DNA of 64,000 bases, taken from positions 310,001-374,000 of the forward strand of contig NZ_JAKSYD010000114.1 of assembly GCF_022829605.1 (NCBI RefSeq), given 5' to 3'. This DNA is from Methylobacterium sp. E-065 (GTDB lineage: Bacteria > Pseudomonadota > Alphaproteobacteria > Rhizobiales > Beijerinckiaceae). Position numbers and translations under genes: made by a program. The notes beneath the pieces are model-generated. The model saw nothing but the letters and a program-made list of their open reading frames with translations, made no database searches and was not told where the DNA came from. This document shows positions 19,290 through 33,257 of this stretch, piece after piece. Every line of letters starts with the position of its first letter. The first letter of the stretch is position 1.

Positions 19290-19551
19290 CGGCTGTGTCT
19301 TTCAGGAGGGGATCGAGCTTGCCGGCCCGGTCGAGGGCATAGAGGTCATCGCAACCGCCGACATGCGTGGCGCCCACGAAGATCTGAGGCACGCTGGTCC
19401 GGCCACCGGCCTTGCCGACCATCGTGGCGCGGGCGCCCTGAACGCGCTCGACATCGATCTCCTGGAAGGAGACGTCCTTCTGCTTCAGCAGGCTCTTGGC
19501 CGCCGAACAATAGGGACACCACGCCGTGGTGTAGATGGTGACCGGCTGCAT
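19282..19551 (-). CDS. grxC: Glutaredoxin 3
   Basis: This 89-residue thioredoxin-fold protein has the dithiol active site Cys12-Pro-Tyr-Cys15 and the cis-proline segment RTSVPQIFVG followed by HVGGCDDL. It reduces disulfides with glutathione. The ATG at 19551 (MQPVTIYTTA) is the usual start; a nine-codon upstream extension is unlikely. Coupled to the nitrilase gene by an 8-nt overlap. Confidence 0.95.
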   Translation of the reverse strand: MQPVTIYTTAWCPYCSAAKSLLKQKDVSFQEIDVERVQGARATMVGKAGGRTSVPQIFVGATHVGGCDDLYALDRAGKLDPLLKDTADA

Positions 19552-19673
19552 GGCGTTCGAAGTCCCGCGCGTGACCACCCGACATATAGGTGAGCGCAGG
19601 CCGAATTGCCTATGTCCGCTTGGTCACAGGCTTAATCCGTCTCGACCGGACATCCGGCCGATCCGGGTATCCG

Positions 19674-20030
19674 TCAGGCCGCGAGAAGCTTCTCGACCTC
19701 GTTGACGAGGTCGCGCAGATGGAACGGCTTCGACAGGACCTTCGCGTCCTTCGGCGCCTTGGAATCGGGGTTCAGCGCCACGGCCGCGAAACCGGTGATG
19801 AACATGACCTTGATGTCGGGATCGAGCTCGGTGGCGCGCCGCGCCAACTCGATGCCGTCCATCTCGGGCATCACGATATCGGTCAGCAGCAGCTCGAACG
19901 GCTCCTCACGCAGCCGGTTGTAGGCCGAGAGGCCGTTGTCGAAGGACAGGACGTCGTAGCCCGCATTCTGCAACGCCTTCGCCAGAAACCGGCGCATGTC
20001 GTTGTCGTCTTCCGCCAGCAGGATTTTCAT
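19674..20030 (-). CDS. cpdR: Single-domain response regulator CpdR
   Basis: This 118-residue stand-alone receiver domain has the acidic pair in AEDDND, phospho-acceptor Asp51 in LLTDIVMPEMDG and Lys100 in LSKPFHL. The sequence closely follows the CpdR consensus of alphaproteobacteria. In Caulobacter and Rhizobiales, unphosphorylated CpdR delivers ClpXP to the pole for degradation of cell-cycle substrates, and phosphorylation comes through CckA-ChpT. It lies alone, divergent from the N-formylglutamate amidohydrolase across ~200 bp. Confidence 0.93.
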   Translation of the reverse strand: MKILLAEDDNDMRRFLAKALQNAGYDVLSFDNGLSAYNRLREEPFELLLTDIVMPEMDGIELARRATELDPDIKVMFITGFAAVALNPDSKAPKDAKVLSKPFHLRDLVNEVEKLLAA

Positions 20031-20236
20031 CGGCCGGATCCGAGCCTTCGTATCGTGGTGTTGATCCCATAAAGGGACGGGATGGTAAACAAGGTGTTAG
20101 GATTGTCGGCGAACCGCACGCTGCCTGTGTCGCCGATGGCAAGACAGACCGACGGCGCGGAGTGGACAGGCGAGCGAACGCGCACCACAGTGCGGATCTG
20201 CTGTGCTCCTTCCACCGCCGGGTTGTCCACGCATCG

Positions 20237-21139
20237 ATGAGCGCTCCCGAATCGGTCAAGCCAGACGCCTTCGGATTCGCGCCACCCTTTGCAGTGGACG
20301 AACCCGCGACGCATATCCTGCCCTTCGTCTTCAATACCGGCCATTCCGGGGCCGTCTACCCCCCGCATTTCATCGCCGCGTCGCGCCTCGATGCCCTGGC
20401 CCTGCGCCGGTCGGAGGACGCGCATGTCGAGCGCCTGTTCGCACACGTGGTCGAACTCGGTGCGCCGCTGCTGCGGGCCAATTTCCCGCGCGCCTTCCTG
20501 GATGTGAATCGCGAGCCGTTCGAGCTCGACCCGCGGATGTTCGACGGGCGGCTGCCGCCCTTCGCCAACACCCGCTCGATGCGGGTTGCCGGCGGCCTGG
20601 GGACGGTTCCGCGCGTCGTCGCCGACGGTCAGGAGATCTATGCCCGGCGGCTCCCGGTCGAGGAGGCGACGGCGCGGATCGAGGGACTGTACAAGCCGTA
20701 TCACCGGCTGCTGCGCAGCCTGCTCCAGCGCACCGCCAAGCACCACGGTCATTGCGTGCTGATCGACTGCCATTCCATGCCGTCATCGAGCCTGGGGCGC
20801 GACGCGGAGATGAAGGCCGACGTCGTGCTCGGGGACCGTTTCGGCACCGCCTGCGCGCCCGCGCTCATCGACGGGTTCGAAGCCGCCTTCCGCGCACGGG
20901 GCTTCCGCGTGGTGCGCAACAAGCCCTACGCGGGCGGCTTCATCACCGAGCATTACGGCGAGCCGAACCTCGGGCGTCATGCGCTGCAGATCGAGCTCAA
21001 TCGCGCGCTCTACATGAATGAGAACAGCCTCGCGACGCATGCCGGGTTTCAGGGGCTGGTGGAGTCGCTGCGGGCCATCATCATGGACGTCGCATCCGAT
21101 CTCGGTGATCTGACACCCCGCCGGATGGCAGCCGAATAA
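20237..21139 (+). CDS. N-formylglutamate amidohydrolase family protein
   Basis: This 300-residue protein has family landmarks: FNTGHSGAVYPP near the start, SEDAHVERLF, LIDCHSMPS in the middle, and GGFITEHYGEP toward the C-terminus, whose His and Glu residues form the metal site. It hydrolyses N-formyl-glutamate or related N-acyl amides to the free amino acid. MSAPESVKPDAF at 20237 is the best start. A hutG role in histidine breakdown is known for the family, but no hut genes are near. Confidence 0.9.
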   Translation: MSAPESVKPDAFGFAPPFAVDEPATHILPFVFNTGHSGAVYPPHFIAASRLDALALRRSEDAHVERLFAHVVELGAPLLRANFPRAFLDVNREPFELDPRMFDGRLPPFANTRSMRVAGGLGTVPRVVADGQEIYARRLPVEEATARIEGLYKPYHRLLRSLLQRTAKHHGHCVLIDCHSMPSSSLGRDAEMKADVVLGDRFGTACAPALIDGFEAAFRARGFRVVRNKPYAGGFITEHYGEPNLGRHALQIELNRALYMNENSLATHAGFQGLVESLRAIIMDVASDLGDLTPRRMAAE

Positions 21140-21189
21140 CGCGCGCTCCCTCGGCAGCGCGACGATCCGTCAGCACGAAAGCCTGGGTA

Positions 21190-21290
21190 AAACAAAAAAG
21201 GCCACTCCCGAAGGAGCGGCCCGAAGTCTAGGGAGGAAACGCCCAAGAAGGGCTGCGGGACCGCGACGCCATCGCGATCTCGCAATGCAC
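21190..21290 (-). ncRNA. Candidate small RNA with anti-Shine-Dalgarno CCUCCC motif
   Basis: The intergenic stretch read on the minus strand ends in a strong Rho-independent terminator (21191-21222). Ten nucleotides before the stem is the single-stranded motif CCUCCC (21231-21236), perfectly complementary to Shine-Dalgarno sequences. A-T rich sequence near 21290-21300 could hold a -10 element. It also contains a tiny frame of 14 codons (ATG at 21276) ending in the CCTCCCTAG. CCUCC-bearing small RNAs that sequester ribosome-binding sites are known in alphaproteobacteria (for example CcsR-type in Rhodobacter). An alternative is that it is simply the 3' end of the galU transcript, about 190 nt downstream of its stop. 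Confidence 0.45.
21191..21222 (-). terminator. Rho-independent terminator
   Basis: On the minus strand a GGCCGCTCC/GGAGTGGCC stem (21200-21221, one internal mismatch) with a TTCG tetraloop is followed by TTTTTTG. It would end transcripts coming from the right, either galU or the candidate small RNA between them. Confidence 0.85.
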
Positions 21291-21411
21291 AAAATAAAGT
21301 GCGGCGCACAAGACGCAAGGATAAAATCGCGGACCGGGCCGCATCCGACGCATACCTGCCTCCCGCGACAGGCCGGGAACCGGATCGCGGTAGAGCCGAT
21401 GCGGCACTCGG

Positions 21412-22281
21412 TCAGCCATGTTCCTTCAGCAGCTTGGCGATCTCGGCCTTGAGCGGATTAACCAAATCCTTGCGCTCCAGGGCATAGGCGAGGTTCGCAA
21501 CCAGGAAGCCGAGTTTGGATCCGGTGTCGTAGGTCCGGCCCTCGTAACGCATGCCGTAGAAGTCCTGCGTTCCCATCAGGTCGATCATGGCATCCGTGAG
21601 CTGAATTTCGCCGCCCGCGCCCTTCTTGCCGTGCTCGAGAATGCCGAAGATCTCAGGCTGCAGGATGTAGCGCCCGGAGATGATGTAGTTCGATGGCGCG
21701 GTGCCCTGCTTGGGCTTCTCGACCATGCCGGTAATTTGGAAGGACTGGCCGAAGGTCTCGCCGACGCTGACGATCCCGTACTGATGCGTCTCCTCCGGGG
21801 CGACTTCCTCAACCGCGATGACGTTGCCGCCGTGGCGCTCGTAGGTCGCCAGCATCTGCTGCATGCAGCCGCGGCTGAGCATGTCCGGCAGCAGCACCGC
21901 GAAGGGTTCGTCACCGATGATCTCGCGGGCGCACCACACCGCGTGGCCCAACCCGAGTGGGGCCTGCTGGCGGGTGAAGCTCGTCTGCCCCGCCTTCGGC
22001 AAATCCTTCTTGAGGTCCTCGTAGGCGGCGGTCTTTCCGCGCTCCTGGAGGGTGTGGTCGAGCTCGTAGGCGATGTCGAAATGATCTTCGATGACCGCCT
22101 TGCCGCGTCCCGTCACGAAGACGAAATGCTCGATGCCGGCCTCCCGGGCCTCATCGACGACGTGCTGAACGACCGGCCGGTCGACGACCGTAAGCATTTC
22201 CTTCGGGACCGCCTTGGTCGCTGGCAGGAAGCGCGTGCCCAGGCCCGCGACGGGCAGGACGGCCTTGCGGATCGGTTTCAT
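21412..22281 (-). CDS. galU: UTP-glucose-1-phosphate uridylyltransferase
   Basis: This 289-residue nucleotidyltransferase has the N-terminal [19 protein letters not shown] motif for UTP and magnesium binding, [16 protein letters not shown] and the C-terminal [14 protein letters not shown]. It makes UDP-glucose for exopolysaccharide, glycolipid and, with the neighbouring GalE, UDP-galactose. [10 protein letters not shown] at 22281 is the usual start; the upstream frame to 22536 is shadow. It diverges from galE across a 331-bp region. Confidence 0.96.
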   Translation of the reverse strand: MKPIRKAVLPVAGLGTRFLPATKAVPKEMLTVVDRPVVQHVVDEAREAGIEHFVFVTGRGKAVIEDHFDIAYELDHTLQERGKTAAYEDLKKDLPKAGQTSFTRQQAPLGLGHAVWCAREIIGDEPFAVLLPDMLSRGCMQQMLATYERHGGNVIAVEEVAPEETHQYGIVSVGETFGQSFQITGMVEKPKQGTAPSNYIISGRYILQPEIFGILEHGKKGAGGEIQLTDAMIDLMGTQDFYGMRYEGRTYDTGSKLGFLVANLAYALERKDLVNPLKAEIAKLLKEHG

Positions 22282-22612
22282 CGATCGGTAACCCCAAGGA
22301 CTGAATGAAACGACGTGAACAACGATAAAGAACGACTGGCTGGACGCGCCCCATGCCGGAGCGGGCCCACATTTCCGGCGGGCGCCGCAGTGAGACAGGC
22401 TAATGCGGCGCGTCGCAAGACCCCAATGTGGATAGTATGGGGCAGTGTGCCGTAAATATAGCGTCTGCAACCACGTAAGCAGGCTTAAAGGGCTCTCCGC
22501 CAAAGTGGACGCCGGTTGGGCGCAAGAGCGCGTCAAAACAGAGGTTAAGAGCCGCGCGTGATTGCAATGCGATCGAGTACGGCCCTAATGGCGGCGGCAT
22601 CGAGGGGGTGAC
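22282..22612. other. Divergent intergenic region galU-galE, no gene seen
   Basis: The 331 bp between the two divergent starts must hold both promoters. It is noticeably less GC-rich than the coding sequence, especially around 22430-22460 (AATGTGGATAGTATGGGG) and near 22455 (GTAAATATAG). No tRNA, operator palindrome or riboswitch fold was recognised, and no ORF with coding character. Confidence 0.6.
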
Positions 22613-23605
22613 ATGGCGGTCCTAGTAACGGGCGGTGCCGGATATATCGGCAGCCATATGGTTTTGGCGCTGCTCGACGCCGGCCACGAGGAGGTCGTGG
22701 TTCTCGACGATCTCTCGACCGGCTTCGACTGGGCCGTGCCGGAAGGCGTCAAGCTCGTGGTGGGCGACGTGGCGGACCAAGCCCTCGTCACCCAGACCAT
22801 CCTGCAGCATCGCATCGACGCGCTGGCCCATTTCGCCGCCAAGATCGTGGTCCCCGAATCCGTGTCGGACCCGCTCGGCTACTACCTCGCCAACACCGTA
22901 AAGACCCGCTCGCTGATCGAGGCCGCGGTCCGCGCCGGCGTGCGCCACGTGATCTTCTCCTCGACGGCGGCGGTCTACGGCGAGCCGGAGGTCGTGCCGG
23001 TCCCCGAGGATCTGCCGCTGAAGCCGATCAACCCCTATGGCCGCTCGAAGCTGATGAGCGAGTGGATGATCGCCGACGCGGCAGCGGCCCACGACTTCAC
23101 CTATGTGATCCTGCGCTATTTCAACGTCGCGGGCGCCGACCCCCAGGGCCGGTCCGGGCAGTCGACGCCGAACGCGACCCATCTGATCAAGGTCGCCACG
23201 CAGGCGGCGCTCGGCCAGCGCGAGCGGCTCGACGTCTACGGCACCGACTACCCGACGCCCGACGGCTCGTGCCTGCGCGACTACATCCAGGTCTCGGACC
23301 TCGCCGAGGCGCACCGGGTCGCGCTCGATCATCTGCGCTCGGGCGGCGACAGCCTGACGCTGAATTGCGGTTACGGGCGCGGCTACTCGGTGCTCGACGT
23401 CATCGAGGTGGTGAAGCGGATTTCCGGTCGCGACTTCGCGGTGCGGCTGTGTCCGCGGCGGCCCGGCGATCCGGCCCAGATCGTGGCCGAGGCGGGGTTG
23501 ATCCGGGACCGTCTGGGCTGGCGTCCGCAACACGACGATCTCGACGCGATCGTGGGTCAGGCGCTCGCCTGGGAGGACCGCCTCGCCAAGCGCAACCGGA
23601 TCTGA
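22613..23605 (+). CDS. galE: UDP-glucose 4-epimerase
   Basis: This 330-residue extended SDR has the NAD-binding VTGGAGYIGSH at residues 5-15, STAAVYGEPEVV for the catalytic Ser/Thr, and the YxxxK pair in PYGRSK. RYFNVAGADP and the C-terminal RRPGDPA complete the GalE pattern. It interconverts UDP-glucose and UDP-galactose. A lytic transglycosylase gene follows after 4 nt, indicating co-transcription. Confidence 0.95.
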   Translation: MAVLVTGGAGYIGSHMVLALLDAGHEEVVVLDDLSTGFDWAVPEGVKLVVGDVADQALVTQTILQHRIDALAHFAAKIVVPESVSDPLGYYLANTVKTRSLIEAAVRAGVRHVIFSSTAAVYGEPEVVPVPEDLPLKPINPYGRSKLMSEWMIADAAAAHDFTYVILRYFNVAGADPQGRSGQSTPNATHLIKVATQAALGQRERLDVYGTDYPTPDGSCLRDYIQVSDLAEAHRVALDHLRSGGDSLTLNCGYGRGYSVLDVIEVVKRISGRDFAVRLCPRRPGDPAQIVAEAGLIRDRLGWRPQHDDLDAIVGQALAWEDRLAKRNRI

Positions 23606-23609
23606 CCGG

Positions 23610-24797
23610 GTGCTGTCGCGGAGGGCGTTGCTCGCGGCCAGCCTGTGCCTTCCGGGGGTTGCGCGGGCGAAGGACGGTGCGGGCGCCGACAGTGCCTTCC
23701 GGGCCTTCGTCACCGCCCTGCGCCCCGATGCGGCAGCTCGCGGCGTGACACCTCAGACCTTCGATGCAGCCTTTCGCGGGATCGTGGCTCCAGATGCTGC
23801 GATCCTGGCGCGGACGCGTCGGCAGAGCGAGTTCGTCCGGCCAGTCTGGGATTATCTGGTCAATGCGGCCTCGGCCGGCCGGATTGCTCGGGGCCGTGCG
23901 CGTGCCGCCGCGCTGGGCTCGACGCTCCGGGGGATCGAGACGCGGTACGGCCTGCCTGGCCCGGTGGTGCTGGCGATCTGGGGCATTGAATCCGATTTCG
24001 GCGCCAGTGCGGGCGATGTCCCGACGATCCGCGCCCTCGCGACGCTGGCGCAAGCGGGCCACCGGGGTACCCTGTTCCGCGACGAGCTGCTGGCGGCTCT
24101 CACCATCCTGCAGCGGGGCGACATCACACCGGCGCGGATGAGCGGAAGCTGGGCGGGGGCCATGGGTCAGGTCCAGTTCCTGCCCTCCACCTATCTCGCG
24201 CACGCGGTCGATTTCGATGGCGACGGCCATCGCGACATCTGGACCAGCGCCCCCGACTCGCTCGCCTCCATCGCAGCCTATCTCAAGGATCTCGGCTGGA
24301 ATCCGGCCCTGTCCTGGGGATACGAGGTGCGCCTGCCGGAGGGCTTCGATCTGGCGCGCTACACCGACGACCTTTCGGCCTTCGCCGACCGGGGCGTTCG
24401 ACGCACGGATGGCAGTCCGCTGCCGGCACGGGGGCGTGCCAGCCTGTTTCTGCCGGGCGGGCTCGGGGCGCCGGTCTTTCTGATCACCGACAATTTCGAG
24501 GTGATCCGGGGCTACAACACCTCGGATTCCTACGCACTGGCCGTAGGCCATCTCGCCGACCGCCTCGGGGGCGGCCCGGCGCTGGCCGCGTCCTGGCCTG
24601 CGGGGCCGAGCCTCGACGGGTCGGGATTGCGCGCGCTTCAGGCCGGCCTCGCCGCGGGAGGCTTCTATGATGGTCCGGCGGATGGCCGTGCCGGGCCCAA
24701 GCTCCGCGAGGCGGTGCGGCGCTATCAGATCAGCGTGGGCCTGCCCGCGGACGGCTACGCGACCGCTGCCCTTCTCGCCCGCGTCGCCGGTCGATGA
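23610..24797 (+). CDS. Lytic murein transglycosylase (MltB family, GTG start)
   Basis: This 395-residue protein has a short N-terminal signal (LSRRALLAASLCLPGVARA). The catalytic domain has the glutamate in AIWGIESDFG (MltB/RlpA-class Glu), MGQVQFLPSTYL and VDFDGDGHRDIW. The C-terminal ~60 residues form a peptidoglycan-binding domain (DGPADGRAGPKLREAVRRYQ). It cleaves the MurNAc-GlcNAc bond with formation of 1,6-anhydro-MurNAc in the periplasm. GTG at 23610, 4 nt after the galE stop, is the only sensible start. The paired RR in the signal allows either Sec or Tat export. Confidence 0.92.
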   Translation: MLSRRALLAASLCLPGVARAKDGAGADSAFRAFVTALRPDAAARGVTPQTFDAAFRGIVAPDAAILARTRRQSEFVRPVWDYLVNAASAGRIARGRARAAALGSTLRGIETRYGLPGPVVLAIWGIESDFGASAGDVPTIRALATLAQAGHRGTLFRDELLAALTILQRGDITPARMSGSWAGAMGQVQFLPSTYLAHAVDFDGDGHRDIWTSAPDSLASIAAYLKDLGWNPALSWGYEVRLPEGFDLARYTDDLSAFADRGVRRTDGSPLPARGRASLFLPGGLGAPVFLITDNFEVIRGYNTSDSYALAVGHLADRLGGGPALAASWPAGPSLDGSGLRALQAGLAAGGFYDGPADGRAGPKLREAVRRYQISVGLPADGYATAALLARVAGR

Positions 24798-24902
24798 ACG
24801 CGCCGGCTCCGCCCGCGAGCACATTTAGACCCGGCAACCACTTCGCCCTATAGTGCAGCGGTTTCGGACGGCTCCGTTCGTTGTGAAGAGTGCGGGATAC
24901 GC

Positions 24903-26327
24903 ATGAACGTCGCTGGTCGCTGCGGCTCAAGACGGCCGGTGCATCTGGGTCTCGCCACTGCGCTCTGGCTCTGTGCCCTTCCGCTGCTCGGCGGCGCCCC
25001 CGCCTTCGCGCAATGGGGCGACGGCTATCAGCAGCCCGGCAATGGCACCTACTATGAGGCGCCCCCACGCCGTCGCCCCCGGGACGCCTATTACCGGGAT
25101 GACGGAAGCTATGGGCGCCAGCCCCGCGCCGCGCCGCCGCAGGAGGCGCCGCGCCAGTTCTACTGGCCCTGGGAGGACCGGCCGCAACCCGTCGCGCCCC
25201 CGCCCGAGCGGACCTACCGGGCCCCGCGTCCCCGCAACAGCTACAGTCCCGCCGAGGCCCAGCGGCCAATACCCGCGATCAAACGCCGGGTGCGCCCCGC
25301 CCGGGCTCCGACGCCACCGAAGCCCGCCATCGCCAAGACCGAGCCTCATGTGCAGATCGCCGTGTTCGGCGATTCCCTGGCGGATCATCTGGCGAAGGGC
25401 CTCGACGACGTCTTCGAGGACAACGCCGATGTCGCTGTGATCGACCGCGCCAAGGGCGACAGCGGGCTCGTCCGCCAGGACGTGATCGACTGGCCGAAGG
25501 TGGCCCAGGATTACCTCCAGACGAACCCAAAGGTTCGCTACGCCCTTGTGATGCTGGGCGCCAACGACCGGCAGCCGATCCGAGACGGCGAAGAGACCGT
25601 CGATCCTCTAACCGATCGCTGGCGCACCCTGTACCGGGCGCGGGTCGATGCGCTCATCAAGGTGTTCACCGACCGCAAGCTGCCGCTGGTCTGGGTCGGG
25701 CTGCCGCCCGTGCAGAGCGAGTCGCTGAGCCGCGATTTGGCTGCGATCAACGACATCGTGCGCGACAGCGTGACCAAGGCGGGCGCGACCTATGTCGATA
25801 TCTGGCCGGGCTTCGTCGACGATCGGGACCGTTACGCGGCCTCCGGGCCCGACCCCGAAGGCCAGATCGCCAAGCTCCGCACCGCCGACGGCGTTCATTT
25901 CACGAAGGCCGGCGGCCGGAAGCTCGCGCATTTCGCCGATGTCGAGCTCAAGCGCCTGATGGGCACCGCGCCGGCGCCGGCCGATCAACCGTCCGCCACC
26001 GTGGCCCCGAGCGGGCTACCCGCGGTCGTCGCCCCGAGCCTCGACGGGACCGGGCAGTCCACCGACACGGCGGCAATTGATCGGCAGATCACCGCGATGC
26101 TGCCGAGCCTGCCGGAACCCCCCGGTGTCCCGGCGCTGCCGGTCAAGCCCGCGGCCGGGCCCGTCATTCCGCTGAGCCGGACGGAAGTCTCGCCCGGCGG
26201 CTCCCTGCTGACCGGGCGCCCGCGGGATGCGGACAATCTCGGGACGGTCGAGCGAACGCTGCTGCGCGGGAACGCGCCGATGCCGCAGCCCGGGCGGGCC
26301 GACGATTTTCGCTGGCCCCCAGGCTGA
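24903..26327 (+). CDS. DUF459 family periplasmic SGNH-hydrolase-like protein
   Basis: This 474-residue protein has an N-terminal signal peptide (LGLATALWLCALPLLGGAPAFA, cleaved about residue 36) and a Pro/Arg/Tyr-rich disordered region to ~140. The DUF459/SGNH domain follows, with block I VFGDSLADHL, block III LGANDRQP and the C-terminal DGVHFTKAGGRKLA (Asp/His pair). The last ~120 residues are Pro/Ala-rich linker. Members are thought to be surface-polysaccharide or peptidoglycan-linked acyl-ester enzymes, but the reaction is not established. Divergence from the previous gene is only 105 nt, and the promoter lies there. Confidence 0.88.
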   Translation: MNVAGRCGSRRPVHLGLATALWLCALPLLGGAPAFAQWGDGYQQPGNGTYYEAPPRRRPRDAYYRDDGSYGRQPRAAPPQEAPRQFYWPWEDRPQPVAPPPERTYRAPRPRNSYSPAEAQRPIPAIKRRVRPARAPTPPKPAIAKTEPHVQIAVFGDSLADHLAKGLDDVFEDNADVAVIDRAKGDSGLVRQDVIDWPKVAQDYLQTNPKVRYALVMLGANDRQPIRDGEETVDPLTDRWRTLYRARVDALIKVFTDRKLPLVWVGLPPVQSESLSRDLAAINDIVRDSVTKAGATYVDIWPGFVDDRDRYAASGPDPEGQIAKLRTADGVHFTKAGGRKLAHFADVELKRLMGTAPAPADQPSATVAPSGLPAVVAPSLDGTGQSTDTAAIDRQITAMLPSLPEPPGVPALPVKPAAGPVIPLSRTEVSPGGSLLTGRPRDADNLGTVERTLLRGNAPMPQPGRADDFRWPPG

Positions 26328-26383
26328 AGCCGTTACCGGCCTGAGATTCTTCGCTCTCACACCAGTAGCCTCAGCGAACAACG

Positions 26384-26407
26384 CTCCCCCCTCACGACAA
26401 GGGGGAG
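26384..26407. terminator. Possible bidirectional hairpin between convergent genes
   Basis: CTCCCCC (26384-26390) and GGGGGAG (26401-26407) form a 7-bp perfect stem with a 10-nt loop, in the 93-bp gap between the DUF459 gene and gltD, which converge. There is no T-tract, so termination would depend on the stem or on Rho. Confidence 0.4.
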
Positions 26408-26420
26408 GAGCGGCGCAGTC

Positions 26421-27854
26421 CTACCGTGGCAGAACGCTCGAACCCATCAGCATCTCGTCAATGGCGCGGGCCGCCTGTCGACCCTCACGGATCGCCCAGA
26501 CCACCAGCGACTGACCCCGGCGCATGTCGCCGGCCGCCCAGATCTTCGCGTCGGAGGTGCGATAATCCTCCTCGTTCGCCTCGACGTTGCCGCGCTTGTC
26601 GACGCCGATCCCGGACTGCTCCAGCAGCCCCTTCTGGACCGACCCGGCAAAGCCAATCGCCATGAAGACGAGGTCGGCCGGTAGGACGAATTCCGAACCC
26701 TCGATCGGCTGGCGCTTGGCATCGACCCGGGCGCAGACGACGCCCGTAAGCCGTCCCTTCTTGTTGCCTTCGAGCCGGAGCGTTGCCGCCTGGAACTCGC
26801 GCTCCGCGCCCTCGGCCTGGCTGGAGGAGGTGCGCATCTTGGTCGGCCAGTAGGGCCACACGGTCAGCTTGTCCTCGCGCTCCGGCGGCCGCGGGCGGAT
26901 GTCGAGCTGCGTCACCGACAGGGCCCCCTGGCGGAACGCCGTGCCGACGCAATCGGAGGCGGTGTCGCCGCCACCGATCACCACCACGTTCTTGCCGCTG
27001 GCCAGAATCGGCTGCTCGCCGTTGCCGCGCATCGGTTCGTTGTTCACCCGCCGGTTGGACTGGACGAGGAAGGGCATCGCGTAGTGCACGCCCTCCAGCT
27101 CCTGGCCGGGCAGCTGCGGATTGCGCGGATCCTCGGCGCCACCGCAGAACATCACGGCGTCGAACTCGGCCTTCAACTCGTCCACCGGTTTCGTCACGCC
27201 GATATTCTGGTTGTAGTGGAAGACGACGCCTTCGGCCTCCATCTGGCGCACGCGCCGGTCGATGTGGCGCTTCTCCATCTTGAAGTCCGGGATGCCGTAG
27301 CGGAGCAAACCGCCGGCCTTCGGCTCACGTTCGAAGACGTGGACGTCGTGCCCGACCCGGGCGAGCTGCTGCGCCGCCGCCATGCCGGCCGGGCCCGAGC
27401 CCACCACCGCCACCCGCTTGCCGGTGCGGATCTGCGCCGGCTCCGGTTTCACCCAGCCCATGTTCCACGCCCGGTCGGCGATCGCCTGCTCGATCGTCTT
27501 GATAGCGACCGGCTGGTTCTCGAGGTTCAGCGTGCAGGCTTCCTCGCAGGGCGCGGGGCAGACGCGGCCAGTGAATTCCGGAAAGTTGTTGGTCGAGTGG
27601 AGGTTGCGCGAGGCCTCCTCCCAATCCGACTGGAACACGAGGTCGTTCCAGTCCGGGATCTGGTTGTGGACCGGGCAGCCGGTCGGGCCGTGACAGAACG
27701 GGATGCCGCAATCCATGCAGCGCGCCGCCTGTTTGGTCAGGTCATGCTCGTCGAGCGGGAGCGTGAACTCGCGAAAATGCCGGACCCGGTCGGCGGCGAG
27801 CTGATACTTCTGCTCCTGCCGGTCGAATTCGAGGAAGCCTGTGATCTTGCCCAT
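26421..27854 (-). CDS. gltD: Glutamate synthase (NADPH) small subunit
   Basis: This 477-residue flavoprotein has the N-terminal 4Fe-4S cysteine set [16 protein letters not shown] near residue 47, FAD-binding [15 protein letters not shown] and NADPH-binding [14 protein letters not shown], plus the C-terminal [15 protein letters not shown]. It supplies electrons from NADPH to Glt[11 protein letters not shown] at 27854 is the start; the upstream frame is shadow. It is 101 nt downstream of gltB on the same strand, so the two form the GOGAT operon gltBD. Confidence 0.96.
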   Translation of the reverse strand: MGKITGFLEFDRQEQKYQLAADRVRHFREFTLPLDEHDLTKQAARCMDCGIPFCHGPTGCPVHNQIPDWNDLVFQSDWEEASRNLHSTNNFPEFTGRVCPAPCEEACTLNLENQPVAIKTIEQAIADRAWNMGWVKPEPAQIRTGKRVAVVGSGPAGMAAAQQLARVGHDVHVFEREPKAGGLLRYGIPDFKMEKRHIDRRVRQMEAEGVVFHYNQNIGVTKPVDELKAEFDAVMFCGGAEDPRNPQLPGQELEGVHYAMPFLVQSNRRVNNEPMRGNGEQPILASGKNVVVIGGGDTASDCVGTAFRQGALSVTQLDIRPRPPEREDKLTVWPYWPTKMRTSSSQAEGAEREFQAATLRLEGNKKGRLTGVVCARVDAKRQPIEGSEFVLPADLVFMAIGFAGSVQKGLLEQSGIGVDKRGNVEANEEDYRTSDAKIWAAGDMRRGQSLVVWAIREGRQAARAIDEMLMGSSVLPR

Positions 27855-27955
27855 TGATCCGCCCCTGGGCCGGCCAGTCTCTGACTGCGCTGCCCGCGTC
27901 GTCGCGTCTTTTGTGTGCGGGACCGGGTGGCGAACCACCCGGTCTAAAGCGGCGG

Positions 27956-32671
<4,716 letters not shown>

Positions 32672-33257
32672 GCTTCGATTCGTCCTTCCCTCGACACCGT
32701 CCGCCCATGAGCGCCCGCTCATGAACCTGCGAGCATGTTTCGTGCCCGCGTGCCGTTGGCGCCAGCCACTCCGACCACATGCCGCAGGCCGTCCGGCCGG
32801 TCCGCAGGGACACGTCCTTCGGCTTGCGTTCATCGAGGACCCGGACCGCTCGGGGAGCGGTGCGCTGGCGCGCCCGTATCCGTCTGCCGGAATGTCTCGC
32901 CCGCACGCGAGACGGCGACGGCCGGTGCACGGCCAATGGGACAGTTGTGCTGTCCTATGTCGCGAAATTGCCAGATTGAAATGCTTTCAGCAAGTGACTG
33001 ACGCCGAGCCCTCCAACGGGCATTCGGTCGCCTGGCGAAGAGTCGCGTCCAGCTTCCGCAATCTCGCCCGAATCGGGTTGTCTACCCCAGGTGCCGAGCA
33101 CAAGCGGCATGCGGGGCAACGACCCTGCCGGCATGGTCGAGGTCCGGGTCCTACCGGCCCGGACCATGCCGGAACCGGATACTCTGCCGGGTCTCCAGCA
33201 CGGGAACGCACCAGAGTGACAATAACGAACAGGACGTCCGCGCGCCTTCGGACCACG
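32672..33257. other. Divergent intergenic region upstream of gltB with two inverted repeats
   Basis: This 586-bp region separates divergent gltB and the secreted-protein gene and shows no gene. It holds two perfect inverted repeats: GTCTCGC/GCGAGAC at 32894-32913 (6-nt spacer) and GGACAG/CTGTCC at 32939-32955 (5-nt spacer), only 25 bp apart and about 220-280 bp upstream of gltB. Either could be operators (for example for a nitrogen-responsive regulator) or hairpins in a leader RNA. No sigma-54 element was recognised with confidence. Confidence 0.5.
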
